A DNA stretch of 64,000 bases from the NCBI GenBank assembly GCA_024684955.1, contig JAIKWH010000005.1, positions 1 to 64,000 of the forward strand, given 5' to 3'. The translations under genes and the position numbers were made by a program. Below, piece by piece: positions 57,048 to 64,000 of the stretch. Numbering within the stretch: position 1 is the stretch's first letter; the number at the start of each line of letters is the position of its first letter. This DNA comes from Pseudobutyrivibrio sp. (lineage in GTDB: Bacteria; Bacillota; Clostridia; Lachnospirales; Lachnospiraceae). The notes beneath the pieces were generated by a model that saw nothing but the letters and a program-made list of their open reading frames with translations, made no database searches and had not been told where the DNA came from.

Positions 57048-57224
57048 TGTTTTTATAGACATGTAGTAATAGAATGGGTAGAATTTAGTTTATTTTCAAA
57101 AAATGAAAATGCCTATAGTCTTTATGATAAAATAGGATTTAAGGAATGGGGCAGGTGCCCTAATGGCTTCCGTCTTAAAGATGGGAGTTTCCAAGATGAA
57201 ATTTGTATGGTGAAAATGCTATGA
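57048..57224 (+). pseudogene. GNAT acetyltransferase remnant, C-terminal part
   Basis: A frame without any ATG, GTG or TTG start reads on from the purA terminator and encodes the C-terminal third of a GNAT N-acetyltransferase: a strand VEFSLFSKNENAYSLYDKIGFKEWGR, the N-x-x-A-x-x-L-Y-x-K-x-G-F acetyl-CoA motif, and the ending FRLKDGSFQDEICMVKML. The N-terminal part is missing, so it is most likely a deletion relic. Its stop (57222-57224) overlaps the ATG of the next gene (ATGA), an arrangement typical of formerly coupled genes. Confidence 0.7.
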
Positions 57225-57517
57225 ATAATCAAAGAGACTGGGCTATTGCCCATGAGCAACTAAGCACAGTAATGAATTCCCTAGGCTTTAACAAGGGGCT
57301 TGCAGATGCTATAGCAAAGCAACTGGGCAGCCCAAAGGCTATATATCGCATGGTTTCTTATCTTGAAAATGTTAAGCCTAAATCTGAGGAGCTGGTTGTG
57401 GACGAAATGCTTGCCATAACAAGCGAAATAGATGCTTGGAGAGAAAAAAAGGCATCACAGTTGGCCAATGCAAACTATAATGAGATGAGATACATGGGAA
57501 TTTTTGATGAAATTTAA
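57221..57517 (+). CDS. Small helical protein, unknown
   Basis: 98 residues, family not recognised, all-alpha prediction, soluble. It begins MNNQRDWAIAHEQL and has a helical core (LADAIAKQLGSPKAIYRMVSYLEN) and a charged second half (SEIDAWREKKAS). Its ATG overlaps the stop of the GNAT remnant, so it may once have been the second gene of a coupled pair. No strong ribosome binding site of its own is seen, which fits coupling. Confidence 0.55.
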   Translation: MNNQRDWAIAHEQLSTVMNSLGFNKGLADAIAKQLGSPKAIYRMVSYLENVKPKSEELVVDEMLAITSEIDAWREKKASQLANANYNEMRYMGIFDEI

Positions 57518-57537
57518 AAATAATCTTAACCCTACAC

Positions 57538-57546
57538 TGGTATAAT
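57538..57546 (+). promoter_or_regulatory. Extended -10 promoter for the DUF4340-like gene
   Basis: TGGTATAAT, a TG-extended consensus -10 box, lies 24 bases before the start at 57570; no good -35 is visible. The ribosome binding site GGAGG follows at 57560. Confidence 0.5.
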
Positions 57547-57569
57547 ATTCTTTAGACGGAGGATTATAT

Positions 57570-58190
57570 ATGAAATTTGACTTAAAAAAGATGGCTAAGA
57601 CCTATGTTCTTATATTTGCAATTTTGCTTATTGGAGTATTTGCCCTGTCCCTATACCTGGGACATAGGACATCTAAAGGCACAGCCCCTTTAGATGACAG
57701 AGAGCCTGCCAGTGTAGAGGAAGAGGAAGACTATGCTGCCATTCTTGATGAGAAAAGCACTATGGATGATGAGGGCCAGGTGGTTTTTTCCATTCCCAAG
57801 GATGAGATAGTTGGCTTTAGTTTTGTGGATTCATCAGGAATTATAATTCCAATTGATTTGTCCAGTGGAAGTCCTGTTTATACAGACAATGACAAACTAA
57901 AAATCCATGCTGACAGGGTTGATAAGATGCTAAATTATCTGTGTGAGATTAAAAGTGTAGATTTTTATAAGGATGCCAACCAGGAGGACTTTGGCCTCAG
58001 TCAGGATTCTCCAGTGGCGGAGATTCAAGATGTCGCCGGCAATATTATCACAGTTTCCTTTGGGGATTACGACAAAGATTCTGGAGAATTATATTTTGCC
58101 CTTAACTATGATTTCTCTACTATTTATAAAAACAGTGGTAAATTACACTACTTATCTGAATATTCAATACAAGACCTTGTAGCCCCTTAG
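57570..58190 (+). CDS. DUF4340-like membrane-anchored protein
   Basis: 206 residues. A basic N-terminus and one transmembrane helix (about 11-30) are followed by a polar linker and a domain with the DUF4340 look: KLKIHADRVDKMLNYLCEI, DFGLSQDSPVAEI and TVSFGDYDKDSGELYFAL. Exposed outside the membrane. The family is of unknown function and is often linked to ABC-type gliding/export genes elsewhere, which are absent here. Its stop is 10 bases ahead of the rpsO promoter. Confidence 0.65.
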   Translation: MKFDLKKMAKTYVLIFAILLIGVFALSLYLGHRTSKGTAPLDDREPASVEEEEDYAAILDEKSTMDDEGQVVFSIPKDEIVGFSFVDSSGIIIPIDLSSGSPVYTDNDKLKIHADRVDKMLNYLCEIKSVDFYKDANQEDFGLSQDSPVAEIQDVAGNIITVSFGDYDKDSGELYFALNYDFSTIYKNSGKLHYLSEYSIQDLVAP

Positions 58191-58199
58191 TTTAAGAGG

Positions 58200-58228
58200 T
58201 TTACTTATTATTTCTGGTGTGTTATTAT
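58200..58228 (+). promoter_or_regulatory. Sigma-A promoter of rpsO
   Basis: TTTACT (58200-58205), 17-bp spacer, TATTAT (58223-58228). It leaves a transcript leader of about 85 bases. Confidence 0.55.
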
Positions 58229-58246
58229 TATTTCTGCATTATTGTA

Positions 58247-58291
58247 CTGTGACTCAGGTTTTGGACACTCCGACCTTTTCCTTAGTTACAG
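58247..58291 (+). promoter_or_regulatory. Structured rpsO leader (possible S15 autoregulation)
   Basis: CTGTGACTCAGG (58247-58258) pairs with CCTTAGTTACAG (58280-58291) over 12 bases with one G-U and one mismatch, enclosing a 21-nt loop. S15 is known to control its own mRNA through such leaders; that use here is inference. Confidence 0.5.
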
Positions 58292-58319
58292 CATTATTTA
58301 AATCATAGGAGGATTTATC

Positions 58320-58586
58320 ATGATTACAAAAGAAAAGAAGCAGTCAATTATCAATGAGTACGCAAGATGCGCTGGTGATACAGGTTCACCAGAGGTACAG
58401 ATCGCTGTTCTTACAGCTCGTATCTCAGAACTTACTGAGCACCTTAAGGCTAACCCAGGTGATCATCATTCACGTCGTGGTATGATGAAGATGGTTGGTA
58501 AGAGAAGAAACCTTCTTGCATACCTTAAGAACACTGATATTGAGAGATACCGTTCAATCATTGAGCGTCTCGGCTTAAGAAAGTAA
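58320..58586 (+). CDS. rpsO: Ribosomal protein S15
   Basis: 88 residues with [45 protein letters not shown] and the C-terminal IERLGLRK, all typical of S15. It binds the 16S central domain. A TAGGAGGATT site precedes the ATG. The rpsO-pnp order is the classical one. Confidence 0.98.
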   Translation: MITKEKKQSIINEYARCAGDTGSPEVQIAVLTARISELTEHLKANPGDHHSRRGMMKMVGKRRNLLAYLKNTDIERYRSIIERLGLRK

Positions 58587-58591
58587 TCCAT

Positions 58592-58622
58592 AAGAGCGGA
58601 GTTTTTACTCCGCTCATTTTCT
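58592..58622 (+). terminator. Intrinsic terminator after rpsO
   Basis: GAGCGGAGT pairs with ACTCCGCTC around a 4-nt loop and is followed by ATTTTCT. Confidence 0.85.
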
Positions 58623-58629
58623 AGTTTAT

Positions 58630-58754
58630 AAGCTGTAAGTTCGAAACCACTGAATTTGGTGCGAAATTTTTAGTTAGCCCTATTGTTTAGGTTTTTAATA
58701 GGGCCAGCTACCTTTTTCCCTCGCCTCATTTTCAGTAGTTTCGAGTTATGGCTT
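58630..58754 (+). promoter_or_regulatory. Large structured leader of pnp
   Basis: Bases 58630-58654 pair with 58731-58754 as a ~24-bp stem (two wobbles, one mismatch, one bulge). Inside, 58671-58684 pair with 58697-58710 in a second stem of 14 bases. Both precede the pnp ribosome binding site (AAGGAGAAAA). In enterobacteria a pnp leader stem is cut by RNase III for autoregulation; similar control here is inference. Confidence 0.65.
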
Positions 58755-58780
58755 AAAATATAATTTTTAAGGAGAAAACC

Positions 58781-60868
58781 ATGAAAACATTTACAATGGA
58801 TCTTGCCGGCAGAACACTTCGTGTTGATATCGGCAGAGTTGCTGCTCAGGCAAATGGTGCAGCATTCATTCAGTATGGTGACACAACAGTTCTTTCAACT
58901 GCTACAGCATCAGACAAGCCTAGAGATGGCATTGATTTCTTCCCACTCTCAGTTGAGTTTGAGGAGAAATCTTATTCAGTAGGAAAGATTCCTGGAGGGT
59001 TTAACAAGAGAGAGGGAAAGGCTTCTGAGAATTCAGTTCTTACAGCCCGCGTTATTGATAGACCAATGCGTCCTCTTTTCCCAAAGGATTATCGTAACGA
59101 TGTTACTCTTAACAACCTTGTAATGGCTGTTGACCCAGAGTGCAGACCAGAGCTTGTTGCCATGCTTGGTTCAGCTATTGCTACCTGCATTTCTGATATC
59201 CCATTTGATGGCCCATGTGCTATGACACAGATGGGTATGATTGATGGTCAGTTTATCGTCAATCCTTCTCAGGAGCAGTGGGACAAGGGAGACCTTAAGC
59301 TTACAGTTGCTTCTACTAGAGAAAAGGTTATCATGATCGAGGCTGGTGCCAATATCATTCCTGATGACAAGATGATTGAGGCTATTTACCAGTGCCACGA
59401 TATCAACCAGACTATTATCAATTTCATCGATCAGATGGTTGCAGAGTGCGGTAAGGCAAAGCATGAGTATGAGTCATGTGCTATCCCTGAGGAGATGTTC
59501 GCAAAGATGCGCGAGATTGTTACTCCTGAGGAGATGGAGGTTGCTGTATTTACAGACGAAAAGCAGGTTCGCGAGGAGAACATCCGTCAGATTACTGAAA
59601 AGTTTGAGGAAGCCTTTGCTGAAAATGAGGATTGGCTTGCAGTTCTCGGTGAGGCTGTTTACCAGTACGAGAAAAAGACAGTTCGCAAGATGATTTTAAA
59701 GGATCACAAGCGTCCAGACGGTCGTGAGATCACACAGATTAGACCACTTGCTGCTGAAGTTGATATTATTCCACGTGTTCATGGTTCATCTATGTTCACC
59801 CGTGGTCAGACACAGATTTGTGATGTTGTAACTCTTGCACCTCTTTCAGAGGCTCAAAAAATTGATGGACTTGATCCATTTGTTACAGAAAAGAGATACA
59901 TTCACCACTACAATTTCCCATCATACTCTGTAGGTGAGACAAAGCCTTCTAGAGGACCAGGACGTCGTGAGATTGGACACGGTGCACTTGCTGAGCGTGC
60001 CCTTCTTCCTGTACTTCCTACTCCAGAGGAGTTCCCATATGCAATCCGTGCCGTATCTGAGACTTTTGAGTCTAACGGATCTACATCAATGGCTTCTACA
60101 TGTGCATCTTGTATGTCACTTATGGCTGCTGGTGTACCTCTTAAGGCAATGGTTGCTGGTATTTCTTGTGGTCTTGTAACAGGAGATACTGATGATGATT
60201 TCGTACTTCTTACTGATATCCAGGGTCTTGAGGATTTCTTCGGAGATATGGATTTTAAGGTAACAGGTACAAAAGAAGGTATCACAGCCATCCAGATGGA
60301 TATCAAGATTCACGGTCTTACCCGTCCAATCGTTGAGGGCGCTATTTCTCGTTGCCGTGAGGCTAGATTCTTTATCATGGACAACTGCATGAGCAAGGCA
60401 ATTGCTGAGCCTCGTAAGGAAGTTGGCAAATATGCTCCAAAGATTATCCAGCTCAAGATTGATCCAGAAAAGATTGGTGATGTTGTAGGACAGCGCGGCA
60501 AGACAATCAACGAAATCATTGCTAGATGTGATGTTAAAATTGATATCACAGATGAGGGTAATGTTTCTATCTGCGGTACAGATGCTGATAATATGGCAGC
60601 TGCAAAGAAGATGATTGAAATCATTACTACTGATTTCGCTCAGGGACAGATTCTTACAGGTAAGGTTGTAAGTATTAAAGAGTTTGGTGCATTCGTTGAG
60701 TTTGCCCCAGGCAAAGAGGGAATGGTTCACATTTCTAAGATTGCAAATGAGCGTATTGATAGAGTCGAGGATGTTCTTACCCTTGGTGATACTGTTAAGG
60801 TTGTATGCCTTGGCAAGGATAAGATGGGCCGCATCAGCTTCTCAATGAAGGATGTTAAAGAAGACTAA
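58781..60868 (+). CDS. pnp: Polynucleotide phosphorylase
   Basis: 695 residues. Two RNase PH-like domains with the FFPLSVEFEEKSYSVGKIPGGF and RPDGREITQIRPLAAEV segments, a KH domain (KIGDVVGQRGKTINEI) and an S1 domain (GKVVSIKEFGAFVEF). A phosphorolytic 3'-5' exoribonuclease of mRNA turnover. It is preceded by a structured leader and followed by a terminator. Confidence 0.98.
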   Translation: MKTFTMDLAGRTLRVDIGRVAAQANGAAFIQYGDTTVLSTATASDKPRDGIDFFPLSVEFEEKSYSVGKIPGGFNKREGKASENSVLTARVIDRPMRPLFPKDYRNDVTLNNLVMAVDPECRPELVAMLGSAIATCISDIPFDGPCAMTQMGMIDGQFIVNPSQEQWDKGDLKLTVASTREKVIMIEAGANIIPDDKMIEAIYQCHDINQTIINFIDQMVAECGKAKHEYESCAIPEEMFAKMREIVTPEEMEVAVFTDEKQVREENIRQITEKFEEAFAENEDWLAVLGEAVYQYEKKTVRKMILKDHKRPDGREITQIRPLAAEVDIIPRVHGSSMFTRGQTQICDVVTLAPLSEAQKIDGLDPFVTEKRYIHHYNFPSYSVGETKPSRGPGRREIGHGALAERALLPVLPTPEEFPYAIRAVSETFESNGSTSMASTCASCMSLMAAGVPLKAMVAGISCGLVTGDTDDDFVLLTDIQGLEDFFGDMDFKVTGTKEGITAIQMDIKIHGLTRPIVEGAISRCREARFFIMDNCMSKAIAEPRKEVGKYAPKIIQLKIDPEKIGDVVGQRGKTINEIIARCDVKIDITDEGNVSICGTDADNMAAAKKMIEIITTDFAQGQILTGKVVSIKEFGAFVEFAPGKEGMVHISKIANERIDRVEDVLTLGDTVKVVCLGKDKMGRISFSMKDVKED

Positions 60869-60886
60869 TTTGTAATTAGATTTACT

Positions 60887-60918
60887 TGCGCCTGACTATT
60901 TGGTCAGGCGCATTTTTT
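60887..60918 (+). terminator. Intrinsic terminator after pnp
   Basis: TGCGCCTGAC pairs perfectly with GTCAGGCGCA (6-nt loop) and is followed by six T. The next start codon is only 12 bases downstream. Confidence 0.92.
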
Positions 60919-60930
60919 GAGGAATTTATT

Positions 60931-62844
60931 ATGCTTTTAAATGTTTCCCATATCTACAAATCATTTGGAGAGGACTCCATCATAAAAGATGCTACCTTTG
61001 TTGTAGACGAAGGGTCAAAGGTTGCCATTGTTGGAAACAATGGTACTGGTAAATCTACCCTTTTAAAGATAATAATTGGAGACCTGCCTGCTGATGATGG
61101 CACTGTCACCCTAAAAAAGGATTCTACATTTGGGTATTTGGCCCAGTATCAGGAGGATACTTTTTCTTCCACGATTCTCGATACAGTGCTTTCAGCCAGA
61201 GAAGACCTGCTGAGACAGGAGAAAAACTTGTCTAAGATGGAAATGGAGATGGCTAATATTTCCCATGAGGACATGGCTGCCTTTATGGATGAGTATAATA
61301 AATTGCAGCACAAATTTGATTTGGAAGGTGGCTATACTTTTAGGTCAGAGGCTGTGGGCATATTAAAGGGCCTTGGATTTGATGAAAGCGAGTTTTCAAA
61401 GAGTATGAATGAACTCTCTGGGGGTCAAAAAACCAGAGTTAGTCTAGGTAGGCTATTGGCCTCTGCTCCTGATTTGCTTCTTTTGGATGAGCCTATCAAT
61501 CACTTGGACCTCAATTCTATTATGTGGCTGGAGGGATACTTGTCTTCCTACAAGGGGTCAGTTGTAATTGTGGCCCATGATAGATATTTCTTGGATAAGA
61601 TAGTGGACCATGTTGTTGATTTATCCTATGGCAAAACCAGTGTTTACAAGGGAAATTATACTGCTTTTGTCAAACAAAAAGAGATTTACCAACTTTCTTA
61701 CGAAAGGTCCTATGAAAAGCAGCAAAAGGAAATAGAACATCAAAAGGCTGTCATCGAAAAACTCCAGTCATTTAACAGGGAAAAATCTATTAAAAGGGCT
61801 GAGAGTAGAAAGAAGACCTTGGACAAAATGGAAGTGATGGATGCTCCTGACAAGGAGGGTCCAAAGATGCGCCTTACATTGGAAATAGACAAGGAGTCGG
61901 GCAAGGATGTTCTTGATTTTTCCCATGTAACAAAGTTTTATGATGACAAGTTGATATTTTCTGACCTATCATTTGATGTCCACAAGGGGGATAGGGTGGC
62001 AATCCTAGGAGACAATGGTACAGGCAAGACTACTATCTTAAAATGTATCAATGGGCTTACTGACTTTGAGACAGGTCAAATTACTTTTGGGGCCAATGTT
62101 ACAGTGGGTTACTATGACCAGGAGCAACAAGGGCTTACAGAATCCAATACTATTTTTGATGAATTGCATGATACCTATCCTTTTTTGACCGATACTAAAG
62201 TTAGAAATACTTTGGCTGCCTTTATGTTTACTGAGGATGATGTATTCAAAAGGATTTGTGATTTGTCTGGTGGAGAGAGAGGCAGGGTTTCATTGGCAAA
62301 GCTTATGCTTTCAAAGTCCAACCTTTTGATTCTCGATGAGCCTACAAACCACTTGGATATGGATTCCAAGGTAATGTTGGAGCAGGCTCTCAATGAATAT
62401 GAGGGTACTCTGATTTATGTTAGCCATGATAGATATTTTGTAAATCAAACTGCTACAGAGATTTTGGAGTTAAACAATGGTTCTCTCACCAAATATTTGG
62501 GCAACTATGATGACTATATAGCCAAGAAAGAGCAGTTGAATCAAAGTATTTCTGCTGATTCCTATGACTATGGTCAGGAGGCCAAGGCTGAGTCCAGCGC
62601 CAAATTGGATTTTAAAGAGCAGAAAAAAATTGAGGCTGAAAAGCGCAAGTTGACTAACAAGATTAACAAGATTGAGGAGGAGATTCAGGGCCTGGAGGAT
62701 GAAAAGGAAAAAATTCAAAACCAGTTCCTCATCCCTGAAAACATGACTAATTCTGCCAAACTCAATGAACTTTCAGCCAAAGAAAAAGAGATTGATGAAA
62801 AGTTAGAGGATTTGTATTCTCAGTGGGAATTGTTAAATTCTTGA
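60931..62844 (+). CDS. ABC-F family ATPase
   Basis: 637 residues, two ABC domains with no membrane part. First Walker A GNNGTGKST (35-43), signature LSGGQKTRVSL and Walker B LLLDEPINHLD; second Walker A GDNGTGKTT, signature LSGGERGRVSL and LILDEPTNHLD. The C-terminal ~90 residues are a coiled coil (EKRKLTNKINKIEEEIQGL). ABC-F proteins act on the ribosomal E site or confer antibiotic tolerance; the subgroup is open. The first Walker B has Ile where Thr is usual (DEPTNHLD). The start at 60931 avoids reading through the pnp terminator. Confidence 0.9.
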   Translation: MLLNVSHIYKSFGEDSIIKDATFVVDEGSKVAIVGNNGTGKSTLLKIIIGDLPADDGTVTLKKDSTFGYLAQYQEDTFSSTILDTVLSAREDLLRQEKNLSKMEMEMANISHEDMAAFMDEYNKLQHKFDLEGGYTFRSEAVGILKGLGFDESEFSKSMNELSGGQKTRVSLGRLLASAPDLLLLDEPINHLDLNSIMWLEGYLSSYKGSVVIVAHDRYFLDKIVDHVVDLSYGKTSVYKGNYTAFVKQKEIYQLSYERSYEKQQKEIEHQKAVIEKLQSFNREKSIKRAESRKKTLDKMEVMDAPDKEGPKMRLTLEIDKESGKDVLDFSHVTKFYDDKLIFSDLSFDVHKGDRVAILGDNGTGKTTILKCINGLTDFETGQITFGANVTVGYYDQEQQGLTESNTIFDELHDTYPFLTDTKVRNTLAAFMFTEDDVFKRICDLSGGERGRVSLAKLMLSKSNLLILDEPTNHLDMDSKVMLEQALNEYEGTLIYVSHDRYFVNQTATEILELNNGSLTKYLGNYDDYIAKKEQLNQSISADSYDYGQEAKAESSAKLDFKEQKKIEAEKRKLTNKINKIEEEIQGLEDEKEKIQNQFLIPENMTNSAKLNELSAKEKEIDEKLEDLYSQWELLNS

Positions 62845-62908
62845 CACTTTATTTTTCAGATTTTATAATTGTTTTAAAGACTAATAAAGGCAAATATGGA
62901 GGCATAAA

Positions 62909-63538
62909 TTGGATAAGATGATTTCCCAGGCGGTAATTAGACGATTGCCTAGATATTATAGATATTTGGGAGAGTTGTTGGATGATGGTGTGGAGCGCAT
63001 TTCATCTAATGACTTGAGCAAGAGAATGCATGTTACTGCATCTCAGATCAGACAGGATTTAAACAACTTTGGTGGCTTTGGCCAGCAGGGATATGGTTAC
63101 AATGTGGCCTACCTCCACGAGGAGATTGGCAACATCCTTGGGGTTAATGAGACTCACAATGTTATTGTTATCGGTGCAGGTAATTTAGGTCAGGCCATTG
63201 CAGGATATGTAAAATTTGAAAAGCATGGCTTTAGGATTATTGGATTGTTTGACATTAATCCTGAATTAAAGGGCAAGAGAGTGAGAGACCTTACTATTCA
63301 GATGCTTGATGACCTGCCAGAGTTTGTAAAGCATAATGATGTAGAGATTGCAGCCCTTACCCTCCCAAAGACCAGCGCCAAGACTGTGGCTATGAAGGTT
63401 GTTAATCTAGGCATTCATGCCATTTGGAATTTTGCCCATGTTGACCTAGACGATATTGAGAATGTGGTTATCGAAAACGTTCATCTATCTGATAGTTTAA
63501 TGCAGTTATCATACAATATTACTCAGCACAAGAATTAA
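62909..63538 (+). CDS. rex: Redox-sensing transcriptional repressor Rex
   Basis: 209 residues, TTG start 6 bases after GGAGG. N-terminal winged helix (RRLPRYYRYL, MHVTASQIRQDLNNFGGFGQQGYGY) and a Rossmann domain with GAGNLGQ (89-95). It represses fermentation genes when the NADH/NAD+ ratio is low and releases them when NADH rises. In Lachnospiraceae it sits near varied genes; no operator was sought outside. Confidence 0.95.
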   Translation: MDKMISQAVIRRLPRYYRYLGELLDDGVERISSNDLSKRMHVTASQIRQDLNNFGGFGQQGYGYNVAYLHEEIGNILGVNETHNVIVIGAGNLGQAIAGYVKFEKHGFRIIGLFDINPELKGKRVRDLTIQMLDDLPEFVKHNDVEIAALTLPKTSAKTVAMKVVNLGIHAIWNFAHVDLDDIENVVIENVHLSDSLMQLSYNITQHKN

Positions 63539-63552
63539 TAAGAGGTGAGCTT

Positions 63553-64000
63553 ATGTCTTCTAGTCGTGATTTCTCAAAAGCTTTGGCTTCTATAAAGGTT
63601 CCTATGCTCATTCTGGATCAGAAATGGCATAGGCTCTTTGCTCTTGGCGGAAAGCCTGATGATGTAAAGGCTCTAGAGACCAAGGAAAATGAACTTCTAA
63701 AAAGAGAGGCAGAACTCAAACAAGAGCTTAAAGACCTAAAAAAGGTAAAGGAGTCCCTGATGTCTTCTGTTATGGAAAACATGGAGGGCACATCCGATCT
63801 TGTTTCCAAGAAATTGGATGACGATAAGCGACTATTAGAAGAGTGCAAGGAGAGGATTGCAAGTGCCGAGGATGAACTTATGGGAATTCCCAAGGAGGCC
63901 GATGAGACCAACAGACAGTTGATGTTGGCCACCATGGATTTTTGCTATGACAAGTTGAGGACCAATTCTAATGAGGCTGACGAAATCACTAACTGGATAA
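63553..64000 (+). CDS. Coiled-coil protein, cut by window end
   Basis: An open frame of 149 codons from ATG 63553 (GAGGTGAGC site) to the last base, with no stop seen. It begins SSSRDFSKALASIKVPMLILDQKWHRLF and continues with a strongly charged coiled coil (KENELLKREAELKQELKDLKKVKE). It follows rex by 14 bases. Family not recognised; no signal peptide. The C-terminal part is outside the window. Confidence 0.65.
   Translation, partial: MSSSRDFSKALASIKVPMLILDQKWHRLFALGGKPDDVKALETKENELLKREAELKQELKDLKKVKESLMSSVMENMEGTSDLVSKKLDDDKRLLEECKERIASAEDELMGIPKEADETNRQLMLATMDFCYDKLRTNSNEADEITNWI

Noticed and set aside
60116..60730. 204-codon minus-strand frame within pnp
   Set aside because: Fully inside the clearly conserved pnp gene, with no ribosome binding site or recognisable protein.

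Overview
The window looks like a chromosomal segment from a Lachnospiraceae-type anaerobic Firmicute; Butyrivibrio or Pseudobutyrivibrio relatives are the best guess, inferred from gene content and not proven. Supporting signs are the AT-leaning codon use, strong AGGAGG-type ribosome binding sites with several TTG/GTG starts, a perfect CIRCE element, a Rex redox repressor, acetate kinase, an archaeal-type PurO next to a PurH that has only the transformylase half, and a block of lachnospiral genes of unknown function (DUF5716/DUF5717 type). There are no rRNA or tRNA genes, no insertion sequence and no CRISPR array. Almost everything is on the + strand; the minus-strand genes are an aminotransferase at the left edge and tmcAL.

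Layout. 1-439: gene-free, with a nested inverted repeat, unexplained GC-rich dyads and a bidirectional terminator. 440-1534 (-): PLP aminotransferase. 1.7-8.6 kb: a tight block of four poorly characterised genes (giant beta-sandwich/helical-repeat protein, divergent Hsp70/actin-fold protein, TPR-like protein, coiled-coil double-TM protein), then an MFS permease and a membrane coiled-coil protein. 10.6-16.5 kb: OmpR-type two-component pair, lipoprotein, CheV and a highly charged membrane protein. 16.5-20.8 kb: hisH-hisF, a FliD-like fragment, purO and purH. 20.9-26.4 kb: tmcAL, ackA, yceD-rpmF, plsX-acpP and rnc. 26.4-34.4 kb: smc-ftsY, threonine dehydratase, ylxM-ffh-rpsP-khpA. 34.5-41.8 kb: rimM-trmD-rplS, two signal peptidases around rbgA, rnhB, a FliK-like/FlhB-C pair and yraN, the same general order as around B. 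subtilis ylxM-ylqH. 41.8-46.8 kb: DUF512, der, plsY, gpsA, dut. 46.9-54.7 kb: parE-parC type topoisomerase, CPBP protease, DUF308 protein, CIRCE-groESL. 54.7-64 kb: degV, purA, a broken GNAT acetyltransferase, two small unknown proteins, rpsO-pnp with structured leaders, an ABC-F ATPase, rex and a coiled-coil protein cut by the window edge.

How they fit. Most of 22-64 kb is housekeeping: envelope lipid synthesis (plsX, acpP, plsY, gpsA), SRP export (ylxM, ffh, ftsY, lepB), ribosome assembly and rRNA/tRNA processing (rnc, rimM, rbgA, der, trmD, tmcAL), chromosome topology (smc, parEC) and stress folding (groESL). The part least explained by known biology is 1.7-16.5 kb: an Hsp70-like ATPase fold with eroded catalytic motifs sits between a 1179-residue repeat protein and a TPR protein, followed by membrane coiled-coil proteins, a sensor kinase pair and CheV. 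This is the best candidate for an undescribed system. Second-tier items are the structured leaders of rpsO and pnp, a promoter buried in a terminator before ylxM, and a short promoter-to-terminator unit before dut that may encode a small RNA.
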